Source: Ancalomicrobiaceae bacterium (GTDB lineage Bacteria; Pseudomonadota; Alphaproteobacteria; Rhizobiales; Ancalomicrobiaceae). From it: a DNA stretch of 64,000 bases. Positions within the stretch are counted from its first letter, which is position 1. Every line of letters begins with the position of its first letter. A model generated the notes under the pieces. That model searched no databases and was not told the origin of the DNA. It worked only from the letters and a program-made list of their open reading frames with translations. Positions 29,038 to 39,243 of the stretch are shown in pieces. Position numbers and translations under genes: made by a program. Location of the stretch: NCBI GenBank assembly GCA_031291575.1, contig JARLIT010000338.1, positions 1-64,000 on the forward strand, read 5' to 3'.

Positions 29038-30027
29038 ATGGCACTCTTCGGATCACTCTTCAGTTTTGGCAAGCGCAGCTTCTCCGACCTGAGCGAGCAG
29101 GAGATCCTCGCGGTGGCGATTTCCGCCGAGGAGGACGACGGCCGCATCTATCAGGCCTACGCCGAAGCGCTCAGGGACACCTATCCCGCCTCTGCCGCGG
29201 TGTTCGACGACATGGCGGCCGAAGAGAGCGAACACCGGCGCATGCTCATCGAAATCCACCGCCGGACGTTCGGCGAGCGCATCCCGCTCATTCGGCGTGA
29301 GCATGTCCGGGGCTTCTTCGAGCGGCGGCCGGTGTGGCTGATGCAGAACCTGTCGCTCGACACCATCCGCCGGGAAGCCGAGATCATGGAGGGCAGCGCC
29401 GCCCGTTTCTACCGGCAGGCGGCGTCGCGCGCCAGCGACGCCTCGATCCGCAAGCTGCTCGTCGATCTCGCCGAGGTCGAGACGGGCCACATTTCCCTGG
29501 CGCACCGGCTGGGCGTCGAGCATCTGAAGACCGCCGCCGGCGACGATGAGAAAGTCACGGCGCGCCGCCTGTTCCTGCTGCAGGTCGTGCAGCCCGGCCT
29601 CGTCGGACTGATGGACGGTTCGGTGTCGACATTGGCGCCCTTGTTCGCCACCGCCTTCGCCACCCACAATACCTATGACACGCTCCTGGTCGGGCTGGCC
29701 GCCTCGATCGGTGCCGGCATCTCCATGGGCCTTGCCGAGGGTTTGTCCGACGACGGCGCGCTGTCGGGCCGCGGCAGCCCGTGGATCCGCGGCCTCGCCT
29801 CCGGCATCATGACCATGCTTGGCGGCCTCGGCCACGCGCTGCCCTATCTGATTCCGCACTTCTGGACGGCAACCATCGTCGCCTTCGCCATCGTCGTCAT
29901 CGAACTCGGGGTGATTTCCTGGATCCGCTGGCGCTACATGGACACGCCGATCTTTAGGGCCATCCTGCAGATCGTGTTCGGCGGTGCACTGGTGTTCCTC
30001 ACCGGTATTCTGATAGGAAGCGCCTGA
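29038..30027 (+). CDS. mbfA: Membrane-bound ferritin-like iron exporter MbfA (Er-VIT1 fusion)
   Basis: A 329-residue fusion. Residues about 18-165 form an erythrin/rubrerythrin-type diiron domain with several Glu and His in place (SAEEDDGRIYQAYA, AEESEHRRML, EAEIMEGSAARFY, EVETGHISLAHRL). Residues about 185-327 form a VIT1/CCC1-type iron transporter domain (LVGLMDGSVSTLAPLFATAFAT, GLAASIGAGISMGLAEGLSDDG) with membrane helices. In Agrobacterium and Bradyrhizobium MbfA exports iron and protects against peroxide, and is controlled by Irr. The palindrome just before the start fits that control. The gene is monocistronic. Confidence 0.92.
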   Translation: MALFGSLFSFGKRSFSDLSEQEILAVAISAEEDDGRIYQAYAEALRDTYPASAAVFDDMAAEESEHRRMLIEIHRRTFGERIPLIRREHVRGFFERRPVWLMQNLSLDTIRREAEIMEGSAARFYRQAASRASDASIRKLLVDLAEVETGHISLAHRLGVEHLKTAAGDDEKVTARRLFLLQVVQPGLVGLMDGSVSTLAPLFATAFATHNTYDTLLVGLAASIGAGISMGLAEGLSDDGALSGRGSPWIRGLASGIMTMLGGLGHALPYLIPHFWTATIVAFAIVVIELGVISWIRWRYMDTPIFRAILQIVFGGALVFLTGILIGSA

Positions 30028-30132
30028 CCGCCGTCGCAGTCCTGGCGTCGCTCGTTCGCCGACCGCATGGTCCGGAGGACCGGTGGATTGCGGGTCGGCG
30101 ACTGGCTCTCACGCTCTCTGGAATTGCCCGAA

Positions 30133-30582
30133 ATGATCGTTCCGTTCGTTCAGCTGCCGCATGCGGCCGGCCTTGCCGAGCCGCGCTACCAGACCGAAGG
30201 CTCGGCCGGGCTCGATCTTCTGGCCGCCGTGCCGGACGACCAACCCGTCGTACTCGCCCCCGGCGGGCGGGCGCTGGTGCCGACCGGCCTCGTCCTCGAA
30301 CTGCCGCCCGGCAGCGAAGGCCAGGTCAGGCCGCGCTCCGGACTGGCGCTGAAGCACGGCGTCACCGTACTCAACAGCCCCGGTACGATCGATTCCGACT
30401 ACCGCGGCGAGGTGAAGGTCATCCTGATCAACCTCGGCGAAGTCCCCTTCACCATCCGACGCGGCGAACGCATTGCCCAGCTGATCATCGCTCCGGTTGA
30501 GCAGGCGGATCTGCGCGGCGTTGCGATGGTCGCAGCCAGCGAGCGCGGCGCAGGCGGCTTCGGCTCGACCGGCGTGAGTTGA
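30133..30582 (+). CDS. dut: dUTP diphosphatase
   Basis: A 149-residue trimeric dUTPase converting dUTP to dUMP. The five motifs are in order: AGLDLLA (I), RPRSGLALK (II), [14 protein letters not shown] (III, uracil-binding Tyr hairpin), RGERIAQLI (IV) and [10 protein letters not shown] (V, P-loop-like tail). The ATG at 30133 ([11 protein letters not shown]) gives the family length; 22 upstream codons in frame are not conserved. It stands alone between mbfA and cysK. Confidence 0.96.
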   Translation: MIVPFVQLPHAAGLAEPRYQTEGSAGLDLLAAVPDDQPVVLAPGGRALVPTGLVLELPPGSEGQVRPRSGLALKHGVTVLNSPGTIDSDYRGEVKVILINLGEVPFTIRRGERIAQLIIAPVEQADLRGVAMVAASERGAGGFGSTGVS

Positions 30583-30891
30583 GGCCGCATCCGCGGCCAC
30601 GGATCCAACGGGCGGGACCCAGACCGGGCCAGCATCGGATGCCGTGCGACGCGACGCCGCGTGAGCTGCCGGCACGGCCCTCTCTCTGGAATGACATTCT
30701 CCCATTCCCGACAGATGCGCAAAGCCGATAGTTGTCATTTGCGCGATTTCGTCATTCTAGAAAATGTCATTCCGATCCGCAGGGGGATTCCGGGTCGCGG
30801 CGGACTCGCCGCTGGCCGCTCGACGCTCTACACTCCGCGCCAAGGTTCGCATCGATCGGCTCTGCATCGACATTTGAACTGGGAGACCTCC
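30583..30891 (+). promoter_or_regulatory. cysK upstream region with nested palindromes
   Basis: This 309-base gap contains two inverted repeats that share one centre (30730.5): outer 11-bp arms GGAATGACATT (30688-30698) and AATGTCATTCC (30763-30773), and inner arms GCGCAAA (30717-30723) and TTTGCGC (30738-30744). The hexamer GTCATT occurs directly three times (30734, 30751, 30766) and once inverted (30690). It may be a regulatory array or a degenerate REP element. GGGAGACC precedes the cysK ATG. Confidence 0.5.
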
Positions 30892-31857
<966 letters not shown>

Positions 31858-31916
31858 GGCTGCCGCGCGACTGACGCCGGTCGTCGCGCCAAACGGCCAT
31901 CGTCACACGATCTTTT

Positions 31917-31953
31917 CGGCCTGTCCGGGATCCCCGGACAGGCCGTTTCTGTT
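31917..31953 (+). terminator. Intrinsic terminator of cysK
   Basis: Perfect 13-bp arms CGGCCTGTCCGGG (31917-31929) and CCCGGACAGGCCG (31933-31945) with a 3-base loop, followed by TTTCTGTT. This is the strongest terminator in the window. Confidence 0.92.
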
Positions 31954-32118
31954 GCCGGATGCCGTTGAAATGCGGATGAGGTGCCCCCGCCCCTACCGTT
32001 TTGGCTTCAACCGTGCTCCTATCCGCGGCGAACCGCAGGTCCGCTGCCGGACGCTAGGGCCTCTCATGCGCCCTCTGAAGACGTCAGATCCAGGCATCCG
32101 CAGCTCCTGTGCAAGAAG

Positions 32119-32149
32119 ACACAAAATTGCAATGAATTGCGTTTTGTGT
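32119..32149 (+). promoter_or_regulatory. Palindrome before the kinase-zwf-edd operon
   Basis: Arms ACACAAAA (32119-32126) and TTTTGTGT (32142-32149) are exact reverse complements, with partly symmetric AT-rich words GCAAT and ATTGC inside. It is centred 28 bases before the kinase ATG, so a repressor there would block the operon. Which regulator binds is unknown; HexR- or LacI-type sugar regulators would fit the genes. Confidence 0.5.
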
Positions 32150-32161
32150 ACCCTCTAGCGG

Positions 32162-33124
32162 ATGCGAGACTCCCCGATGATCCTTTCTGCCGGCGAAGCC
32201 CTGTTCGACATGATCCAGAAGCCAGGCGAGCGCCTGATCGAGCCGGTGATCGGCGGGTCGACGCTGAATGTGGCGCTGGGCCTCGCCCGGCTCGGGCGCA
32301 AGACCGGCTACCTCACCCGGCTGTCGACCGATTTCTTCGGCACCATGCTGTGGGATTTTCTCGTCCGCGAAAGCATCGACACGTCGTTCGTCACGCGCGC
32401 TCCGGCGACCCAGACGACGCTGGCCTTCGCCTTCCTGTCGGCAGACGGGCATGCGGATTATAGTTTCTACGCCGAAGGCGCCGCTGACCGGTCGATGACG
32501 CCGGGCGACCTGCCGCAGGGCCTGCCGACTGAGCTGAAGGCAGTGCACTTCGGCTCGATCTCGCTGGCGCTGGAGCCGACCGCAACGACGCTCGCCGATT
32601 ATCTCGTCCGAATCGCACCGGACCGCTTCATCTCGCTCGATCCCAACATCCGGGCGAGCCTGATCCCGGACAAGGCAGCGTGGCGCAGCCGCTTCGACCG
32701 GCTTCTCGCCCATGCGGACTTCGTCAAGGCGTCGATCGAGGACGTCGCCTGGATCTATGGCACGGCGGACGCGGCTGAGACCGCCAAGGCCTGGTCGCTC
32801 GCCGGACCGAAAGTCGCTGTCGTCACCGACGGCGGCAACGGTGCCACCGTGGCGGTCGGCGGCGAGGCGGCTTTCGTTCCCGCCCACAGCGTCAAGGTGA
32901 TCGATACGGTCGGCGCCGGAGACACGTTCCAGGCAGCCTATCTCGCTCGGCTCGACGAATTCGGGCTTCTCGACAAGCGTGCGATCCGCGGCATCGAACT
33001 TGCAAAAGCCGAGGAAGTTGCCCATTTCGCTGTGGCAGCCGCCGCAATCACCTGCACTCGCCGCGGCGCCGATCTGCCGCGCCGCGGCGAAGTGGATGCC
33101 TTCCTCTTGTCAAAGGGTAGCTGA
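32162..33124 (+). CDS. PfkB-family carbohydrate kinase (fructokinase/KDG kinase-like)
   Basis: A 320-residue ribokinase-fold sugar kinase. The N-terminal substrate site is GEALFDMI-GGSTLNVALGLARLG, and the C-terminal PfkB signature is VIDTVGAGDTFQAAYLA with the catalytic Asp in GAGD. It overlaps the zwf start by one base (TGATG), so the two are cotranslated. The substrate is not certain: fructokinase or 2-keto-3-deoxygluconate kinase would both feed the Entner-Doudoroff genes that follow. An internal ATG five codons in (32177, MILSAGEALFD) is also a credible start. Confidence 0.85.
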   Translation: MRDSPMILSAGEALFDMIQKPGERLIEPVIGGSTLNVALGLARLGRKTGYLTRLSTDFFGTMLWDFLVRESIDTSFVTRAPATQTTLAFAFLSADGHADYSFYAEGAADRSMTPGDLPQGLPTELKAVHFGSISLALEPTATTLADYLVRIAPDRFISLDPNIRASLIPDKAAWRSRFDRLLAHADFVKASIEDVAWIYGTADAAETAKAWSLAGPKVAVVTDGGNGATVAVGGEAAFVPAHSVKVIDTVGAGDTFQAAYLARLDEFGLLDKRAIRGIELAKAEEVAHFAVAAAAITCTRRGADLPRRGEVDAFLLSKGS

Positions 33125-34602
33125 TGGCCAGCCGACTGATCACCGTCGACACGTTCGATTTCATCGCCTTCGGCGGCACGGGCGACCTCGCCCGCCGCAA
33201 GTTGCTGCCGTCGCTCTACTTCCGCGACTGCGCCGGACAGATCGATGGCGCCAGCCGGATCATCGCCACGGCCCGCTCGCATATGACGAGCGAGGCCTAT
33301 CGCGAACTGGCAAAGACGGCGATCGAGACCCACGTCAAGCCGGAGGAACGCGACGCCAACGGGCTCGCGCGCTTCCTCGCCCGACTTGAGTACGTGTCGG
33401 TCGACGTCAACGGCGAGGACGGCTGGGATGAACTCGCCAATCTGCTGAAGCCGAACGAGAGCCGCATCCGCGTCTTCTATCTCGCCACGGCGCCGGAGTT
33501 GTTCGGCACGATTTCGGCCAAGCTCGGCGCGCATGGCATGGTGACGCACCAGGCCCGTGTCGTCGTCGAGAAGCCGGTCGGCAAGAGTCTGGCTTCGGCC
33601 AAGGTCGTCAACGACGCTGTCGGGCAAGTGTTCGCCGAGCAGCAGATCTACCGCATCGATCACTATCTCGGCAAAGAGACGGTGCAGAACCTGATGGCGC
33701 TTAGGTTCGCCAACGCGCTGTTCGAGCCGGTGTGGAATGCCGCCCATATCGACCACGTGCAAATCACGGTGGCCGAATCGATCGGCGTCGAGGGGCGCGG
33801 CGGCTATTACGATACCGCCGGGGCGCTCAGGGATATGGTGCAGAACCATATGCTGCAGCTCCTCTGCCTCGTTGCCATGGAGCCGCCGGCGGCCTTCGAC
33901 GCCGATGCCGTCCGCGACGAGAAGCTGAAGATTCTGAAGAGCCTGAAGCCGATCAACGAATCGAACGTCGGGCAGCTTACGGTGCGCGGTCAATACGAGG
34001 CCGGCGCCTCGGCGCAAGGGCCGGTGCCGGGCTACCTCGAGGAAATCGGCGCCAGCCAGAGTTCGAACGAGACCTTCGTCGCCCTGAAGGCCGAGATCGC
34101 CAACTGGCGCTGGGCCGGCACGCCGTTCTACCTCAGGTCGGGCAAGCGTTTGGCGCAGCGTGTCTCGGAGATCGTCGTCGCCTTCCGGCCGATCCCGCAT
34201 TCGATCTTCGACGCTTCGGCCGGCCCGATCCAACCCAACCAGTTGGTCATCCGGCTGCAGCCCGACGAGGGCGTCAAGCTGCAGATCATGATCAAGGATC
34301 CAGGTCCCGGCGGCATGCGGCTCAGGGCCGTGCCGCTTGACATGAGCTTTGCCGAGTCCTTCGGAGAGCGCAACCCGGATGCCTATGAGCGCTTGGTGAT
34401 GGATGTCGTGCGCGGCAATCCGACCCTGTTCATGCGCCGTGACGAGGTGGAGGCGGCTTGGCATTGGGTCGACCCGATCCTGGAAGCCTGGGCGTCGACC
34501 AATATGGCGCCGCGCCTCTATCGTGCCGGCACGTGGGGTCCGTCGGCCGGCGTGGCGCTCGTCGAGCGTGACGGCCGCACCTGGCACGAGGACGGCATCT
34601 GA
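33124..34602 (+). CDS. zwf: Glucose-6-phosphate 1-dehydrogenase
   Basis: A 492-residue enzyme oxidising glucose 6-phosphate to 6-phosphogluconolactone with NADP(+). The dinucleotide loop is FGGTGDLARRKLLPSLY and the active-site motif is RIDHYLGKETVQN, with KPVGKSL before it. It is the second gene of a kinase-zwf-edd unit. The usual 6-phosphogluconolactonase gene (pgl) is missing between zwf and edd. Confidence 0.97.
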   Translation: MASRLITVDTFDFIAFGGTGDLARRKLLPSLYFRDCAGQIDGASRIIATARSHMTSEAYRELAKTAIETHVKPEERDANGLARFLARLEYVSVDVNGEDGWDELANLLKPNESRIRVFYLATAPELFGTISAKLGAHGMVTHQARVVVEKPVGKSLASAKVVNDAVGQVFAEQQIYRIDHYLGKETVQNLMALRFANALFEPVWNAAHIDHVQITVAESIGVEGRGGYYDTAGALRDMVQNHMLQLLCLVAMEPPAAFDADAVRDEKLKILKSLKPINESNVGQLTVRGQYEAGASAQGPVPGYLEEIGASQSSNETFVALKAEIANWRWAGTPFYLRSGKRLAQRVSEIVVAFRPIPHSIFDASAGPIQPNQLVIRLQPDEGVKLQIMIKDPGPGGMRLRAVPLDMSFAESFGERNPDAYERLVMDVVRGNPTLFMRRDEVEAAWHWVDPILEAWASTNMAPRLYRAGTWGPSAGVALVERDGRTWHEDGI

Positions 34603-34691
34603 CCAATGGTCGGTATCGAGCGCAGCGCAGCCGGTGAGGGATACCGGTGCGCTGCGGCACTGCTGACGGCCGCCAAGGAGGAGGATTTGGC

Positions 34692-36506
34692 ATGACCATC
34701 CACGCCCGCATCGGCGAAGTGACCGAGCGTATCGCCAAGCGCAGCCGCGACAACCGTTCGCGCTACCTCGACCGGCTGCACGAACTCGCCGCCAAGCAAC
34801 CGACGCGCCGAAAGCTCGGCTGCGCCAATCTCGCCCACGGCTTCGCCGCCTGCGCACCGGGCGACAAGGCGGAACTCAGCGGCGGCGATGCGCCCAACAT
34901 CGGCATCGTCACCGCCTACAACGACATGCTGTCGGCGCATCAGCCCTACGAGCGCTTCCCCGAACTGATCCGTGCCAAGGCGCGGGCTCTGGGGGGCGTG
35001 GCACAGGTCGCCGGCGGCGTGCCGGCGATGTGCGACGGCATCACGCAGGGCGAAACGGGGATGGAACTGTCGCTGTTCTCGCGCGACGTCATCGCGCTCG
35101 GCACGGCCGTCGCCCTCTCGCACCAGATGTTCGACGCCGCGCTCTATCTCGGCATCTGCGACAAGATCGTGCCCGGCCTCGTCATCGGCGCCCTTTCGTT
35201 CGGCCATCTGCCCGGCATTTTCGTGCCCTCGGGGCCGATGCCGTCGGGTCTTTCCAACGACGAAAAGAACCGCATCCGCCAATTGCATGCCGAGGGCAAG
35301 GTCGGCTGGCCGGAGCTCCTCGACGGCGAGAGCCGCTCCTACCATTCGCCGGGCACCTGCACCTTCTACGGCACGGCCAATTCCAACCAGATGCTGATGG
35401 AAATGATGGGGCTGCATCTGCCCGGCGCCTCCTTCGTCAACCCCAACACGCCCTTGCGCGATGCACTGACCGGGCTCGCCGTCAAGCGCGCGCTGGAGAT
35501 CACCGCCGGCGGCAACGACTTCACGCCGATCGGCGAGGTCTTGGACGAGCGCGCCTTCGTCAACGGCATTGTCGGGCTGCATGGCACCGGTGGCTCGACC
35601 AATCACACGATGCACCTGGTCGCCATGGCCAAGGCCGCCGGCATCAAGCTGATGTGGGAGGATTTTTCCGAGATCGCCGAAGTGGTGCCGCTTGTCGCCC
35701 GGGTCTACCCGAACGGCTCGGCCGACGTGAACGGCTTCCGCGACGCCGGCGGCATCCAGTACATCATCCGCGAGTTCCTGAAAGAGGGGCTCCTGCACAA
35801 GGACGTCAAGACGGTATGGGGCACCGGGCTCGACGGCTATCTGGTCACGCCGTCGCTCGATGCCGACGGCAGTCTCCAATATGCTCCGAGCCCCGAAGCC
35901 TCGCAGAACGACACGGTGCTGAAGCCGGCAAGTGCGCCGTTCCAGGCGACGGGCGGGCTCAAGGTCCTGTCTGGCAACATCGGCCGCGCGGTGATCAAGA
36001 CCTCGGCGGTCAAGCCGGACCACCGCGTGATCGAGGCGCCAGCGAAGATCTTCCACTCGCAGGAAGAGATGCAGGCGGCGTTCAAGGCCGGGACGCTCAC
36101 CGGCGATTTCGTCGCCGTCGTCCGCTTCCAGGGACCGAAGGCCAATGGCATGCCGGAGCTGCACAAGCTGACGCCGCCGTTGGGCGTGTTGCAGGACCGC
36201 GGCCAGAAGGTGGCGCTCGTCACCGACGGCCGCATGTCCGGCGCTTCGGGCAAGGTGCCGGCGGCCATCCATGTGACGCCGGAAGCCGCCGACGGCGGGC
36301 CGATCGCCAAACTCAGGGATGGCGACATCGTTCGACTTGACGCGGTCGTGGGTACGCTCGAGGCCCTGGTGCCGGCGGCCGACTGGGCGACACGCGTTGC
36401 TGCGACGGCGGATCTGTCGGCCAATGAGTTCGGCATCGGCCGCAATCTGTTCGCCAACTTCCGCCGCATCGTCGGTCCGGCCGACGAGGGGGCTTCGGCG
36501 CTCTAG
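34692..36506 (+). CDS. edd: Phosphogluconate dehydratase
   Basis: A 604-residue IlvD/Edd-family iron-sulfur dehydratase that converts 6-phosphogluconate to 2-keto-3-deoxy-6-phosphogluconate, the committed step of the Entner-Doudoroff pathway. Motifs include [40 protein letters not shown] (split here for brevity), [14 protein letters not shown] and [18 protein letters not shown]. Cluster Cys are in CDG and GTCTFYG. ATG 34692 is chosen for its match to family starts and a GGAGGA 8-13 bases upstream. eda is not in the window. Confidence 0.97.
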   Translation: MTIHARIGEVTERIAKRSRDNRSRYLDRLHELAAKQPTRRKLGCANLAHGFAACAPGDKAELSGGDAPNIGIVTAYNDMLSAHQPYERFPELIRAKARALGGVAQVAGGVPAMCDGITQGETGMELSLFSRDVIALGTAVALSHQMFDAALYLGICDKIVPGLVIGALSFGHLPGIFVPSGPMPSGLSNDEKNRIRQLHAEGKVGWPELLDGESRSYHSPGTCTFYGTANSNQMLMEMMGLHLPGASFVNPNTPLRDALTGLAVKRALEITAGGNDFTPIGEVLDERAFVNGIVGLHGTGGSTNHTMHLVAMAKAAGIKLMWEDFSEIAEVVPLVARVYPNGSADVNGFRDAGGIQYIIREFLKEGLLHKDVKTVWGTGLDGYLVTPSLDADGSLQYAPSPEASQNDTVLKPASAPFQATGGLKVLSGNIGRAVIKTSAVKPDHRVIEAPAKIFHSQEEMQAAFKAGTLTGDFVAVVRFQGPKANGMPELHKLTPPLGVLQDRGQKVALVTDGRMSGASGKVPAAIHVTPEAADGGPIAKLRDGDIVRLDAVVGTLEALVPAADWATRVAATADLSANEFGIGRNLFANFRRIVGPADEGASAL

Positions 36507-36520
36507 GGCTGGATGGGGCC

Positions 36521-37255
36521 TTAACCGCCGATCACCTCGATCGCCGTCACCGCGTCGATGACGACATCGGCGTACGGGGCGAGGATCGTGTGGTCCGCCA
36601 CGCCGGAGAGGACCGCGACGGCGAGCGCGGCCCCGGCACGGCGGGCCGTCACCAAATCGCCGATCGCATCGCCAACCATGGCAACCCTGGCAAGCGGCAC
36701 TCCGGCGGCGCCGGCCAGGGCCACCAGCCCGTGCGGCTCCGGCTTCGCCCCGTGGCGGTCGTCGGCGCAACCAAGCGCCGTGACGTGCCGCGCCAGTCCC
36801 AGATGCGACAGCGTCGCCTCGGTGCCGAGCCGGTCGTCGTTGGTGAGGACGCCGACCGCGACGCCCGCCGCGCGAAGCCGTGCGAACAGGCCGGCGACGT
36901 CGCCGAGTGTGCGCAGCTCGTCAGCCGCCGGGGCCGATGCGAAGAACGGCTTGAGCGTGCGCTCGGCCGAACTGGTGGCCTCGGTCCAGGTTTCGCCCCG
37001 CTGATAGAGAACGGTGGCCGCGACGATTGTCGCCTCGGCAAGCGAGCCCACCACCAGCGGGCTTTCCGCAATGGCGCGGCCGGTCGCAGGGTCGACGCCG
37101 ATCGTGGCAAGGAGGACCGAGCGCGCCGCCGCCCGCTCCGGTCGCTCGGCGATCAGCGCGTCGACCGCACGTTCACAGCGCCTGCTCCAGGTGAAGTCGA
37201 AGTCGATCAGCGTACCGTCCTTGTCGAAAACGACGAGGTCGATGTTGCGAATCAC
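36521..37255 (-). CDS. HAD-superfamily phosphatase (Gph-like)
   Basis: A 244-residue haloacid-dehalogenase phosphatase, class of phosphoglycolate phosphatases. HAD motif I is VVFDKDGTLIDFD near the start, motif II is VLTNDD, and motifs III/IV are KPEPHG and MVGDAIGDLVTARRAG. The frame is open to 37417, but that stretch covers a REP-like palindrome (37290-37334), so the GTG at 37255 (VIRNIDLVVFDKDGT) is the preferred start. It converges with edd, 14 bases apart. Confidence 0.8.
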   Translation of the reverse strand: MIRNIDLVVFDKDGTLIDFDFTWSRRCERAVDALIAERPERAAARSVLLATIGVDPATGRAIAESPLVVGSLAEATIVAATVLYQRGETWTEATSSAERTLKPFFASAPAADELRTLGDVAGLFARLRAAGVAVGVLTNDDRLGTEATLSHLGLARHVTALGCADDRHGAKPEPHGLVALAGAAGVPLARVAMVGDAIGDLVTARRAGAALAVAVLSGVADHTILAPYADVVIDAVTAIEVIGG

Positions 37256-37289
37256 GTCGGCGAAGCGGAGGCGGGCCAAGGGCGGAAGG

Positions 37290-37334
37290 CCTTCATGGTG
37301 AGGTGCAAGCGAACGCGAGCTCGAACCATGAAGG
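37290..37334. repeat. REP-like palindrome, copy 1
   Basis: Exact 10-bp arms CCTTCATGGT (37290-37299) and ACCATGAAGG (37325-37334) enclose a 25-base GC-rich middle. The pattern, with GAGG next to the left arm, matches a dispersed palindrome that I recall from Hyphomicrobiales intergenic regions. A related element lies 47 bases further on. Confidence 0.65.
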
Positions 37335-37380
37335 TCGCGGTGCTCGGGCTCGACGGCGGGGAGCGCTAGTTGCCCTGCGT

Positions 37381-37422
37381 CCTTCGAGGCTCGGCTTTGC
37401 CTCGCGCCTCTAGGCATGAAGG
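37381..37422. repeat. REP-like palindrome, copy 2
   Basis: It starts CCTTCGAGGC and ends TAGGCATGAAGG, with an internal hairpin GAGGC...GCCTC. Its outer CCTTC/GAAGG ends match those of the element at 37290-37334, from which it appears to have diverged. It lies downstream of dapD. Confidence 0.5.
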
Positions 37423-37452
37423 GCGCACGTGCGCTCCCTCACACGAAGGAGC

Positions 37453-38310
37453 TCAGTCGCGCAGGAGTTCGTTGATCGAGGTCTTCGAGCGGGTCTTCTC
37501 GTCGACGCGCTTGACGATGACGGCGCAGTACAGCGACGGGCCGGGCTGGCCATTCGGCAAAGGCTTGCCCGGCAGGCTGCCGGAGACCACCACCGAATAG
37601 GGCGGCACCTTGCCGTAGAACACTTCACCGGTGGCGCGGTCGACGATCTTGGTCGACACGCCGATGAACACGCCCATCGAAATGACCGAGCCCTGGCCGA
37701 CGACGACGCCTTCCACCACCTCGGAGCGGGCGCCGATGAAGCAGTCGTCCTCGATGATGGTCGGTCCGGCCTGCAACGGCTCCAAAACGCCGCCAATGCC
37801 GACGCCGCCGGACAGATGCACGTTCTTGCCGATCTGGGCGCAGGAGCCGACGGTCACCCAGGTATCGACCATGGTGCCGGTATCGACGCGAGCCCCGACG
37901 TTGACGAAGGACGGCATCAGCACAGCCCCCGGCGCCACATAGGCCGAGCGGCGAACGATGCAATTCGGCACGGCGCGGAAGCCGGCCGCCTCGAATTCGG
38001 CGGCGCCCCAGCCTTCGAACTTCGACGGCACCTTGTCCCACCAGCCCGAACCGCCCGGGCCACCGGCGATGACGCTGGTCGGCGTCAGGCGGAAGGAGAG
38101 AAGCACCGCCTTTTTCAGCCACTGATGCGTGACCCATTCGCCGTCGAGCTTCTCGGCGACGCGCAAGCGCCCGGCATCGAGTTCAGACAGCGCGGTCTCG
38201 ACCGCATCCCGCAATTCGCCACCGGTCGACGTGCCAACGGAGGCACGGGCTTCCCAGCCAGTGTCGATCGTGGCGGCGAGTTGGGCAGTGGCGGCTGAGG
38301 ACAGGGACAT
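37453..38310 (-). CDS. dapD: 2,3,4,5-tetrahydropyridine-2,6-dicarboxylate N-succinyltransferase
   Basis: A 285-residue left-handed beta-helix acyltransferase that succinylates tetrahydrodipicolinate in the lysine/diaminopimelate pathway, the step two before DapE. The N-terminal part has [30 protein letters not shown], the trimeric hexapeptide region starts near [18 protein letters not shown], and the Gly-rich end [21 protein letters not shown] is typical. It lies 63 bases after the nucleotidase gene in the same direction. Confidence 0.96.
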   Translation of the reverse strand: MSLSSAATAQLAATIDTGWEARASVGTSTGGELRDAVETALSELDAGRLRVAEKLDGEWVTHQWLKKAVLLSFRLTPTSVIAGGPGGSGWWDKVPSKFEGWGAAEFEAAGFRAVPNCIVRRSAYVAPGAVLMPSFVNVGARVDTGTMVDTWVTVGSCAQIGKNVHLSGGVGIGGVLEPLQAGPTIIEDDCFIGARSEVVEGVVVGQGSVISMGVFIGVSTKIVDRATGEVFYGKVPPYSVVVSGSLPGKPLPNGQPGPSLYCAVIVKRVDEKTRSKTSINELLRD

Positions 38311-38373
38311 CGGTATACTCCGGCTTGGAACGCATCAGAAAGCCGCCGGACCTTAATCACCACCGTCCTTGTG

Positions 38374-39135
38374 TCAACGACGATTGCGCGGGGTAGTCAT
38401 TCGCCCGGCCGTCAGCCCAGCCAGGAAGCCGGCGAGATCATCGGTGACGAAGTCGACGTAGGGCGACCTGTTGCCGGTCTCGTCGGATGCATCGCCGAAC
38501 GTGGTTGGAGCCCCCTTCGGCACGACCAGCACGGTGCGCAGACCGTTGGCATGCGGCACGGCCAAATTGCGCGAGAGGTCCTCGAACATCGCGGCGCGGG
38601 CGGGGTCGATCGCGTGCAGCGAAAAGAACATGCGATAGGCCTCCGCGCTCGGCTTCGGCACGAGTTCGGCGGCGACGATGTCGAAAATATCGTCGAAGTG
38701 CTGGGCGATCCCGAGTTGGGCGGCCGTCTTCTCGGCGTGTTGCCGGGTGCCGTTGGTCATGATGAAGCGACGGCCCGGAAGCGACGCGATTGCCTTGGCC
38801 AGGCGCGGATCGGCATCGAGCACGGAATGGTCGATGTCGTGTACATAGTCGAGGAACGGCGCCGGCGCGACGCCGTGCTCGGTCATCAGTCCGCGTAGCG
38901 ACGTGCCGTAGCGGCGATAGAGATCCTTCTGCAGCTTGTGTGCCTCTTCGAGGCTGAGGCCGAGTTCGCGCGACACGAAGGCACGGATGCGGTCGTCGAT
39001 CTGGCCAAAGAGATTGGACTGCGCGGGATACAGCGTGTTGTCGAGATCGAAGATCCAGGTGTCGACGTGGTCGAAGGCGGCATTCCGCTCGACGTCAGCC
39101 TCAATACGCGCCGGATTTCCGAACATCACTGTCAT
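38374..39135 (-). CDS. HAD-type pyrimidine 5'-nucleotidase
   Basis: A 253-residue HAD phosphatase of the SDT1/pyrimidine nucleotidase group. Motif I WIFDLDNTLYPA (family-specific DLDNTLYP), motif II FIMTNGTRQH, Lys in ELVPKPSAEAYR and motif IV MFEDLSRNL are all visible. It probably removes phosphate from pyrimidine nucleotides. It is cotranscribed with dapD, a pairing common in Hyphomicrobiales. An exact CtrA-type site (39244-39259) lies 109 bases upstream. Confidence 0.88.
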   Translation of the reverse strand: MTVMFGNPARIEADVERNAAFDHVDTWIFDLDNTLYPAQSNLFGQIDDRIRAFVSRELGLSLEEAHKLQKDLYRRYGTSLRGLMTEHGVAPAPFLDYVHDIDHSVLDADPRLAKAIASLPGRRFIMTNGTRQHAEKTAAQLGIAQHFDDIFDIVAAELVPKPSAEAYRMFFSLHAIDPARAAMFEDLSRNLAVPHANGLRTVLVVPKGAPTTFGDASDETGNRSPYVDFVTDDLAGFLAGLTAGRMTTPRNRR

Positions 39136-39243
39136 CCTCAGACCCTGTCAGCGGGACGGTTTGCCACAATAGCTGACGTCTCCCGCCGCCAGTACGGCCG
39201 GAGTTCCCGCGAGCAAATCAGTATGACAGCGATTTATTGAGAA

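Larger units (their letters stand above)
31858..32161 (+). promoter_or_regulatory. Region between cysK and the kinase-zwf-edd operon
   Basis: This 304-base gap holds the cysK terminator (31917-31953) and, at its right end, an operator-like palindrome (32119-32149) just before the sugar kinase start. No gene is seen between. Confidence 0.5.

Noticed and set aside
34518-36770. A 750-codon open frame on the minus strand opposite edd
   Set aside because: Low-complexity Arg/Gly/Asp-rich product with no motif, fully explained by edd on the plus strand.
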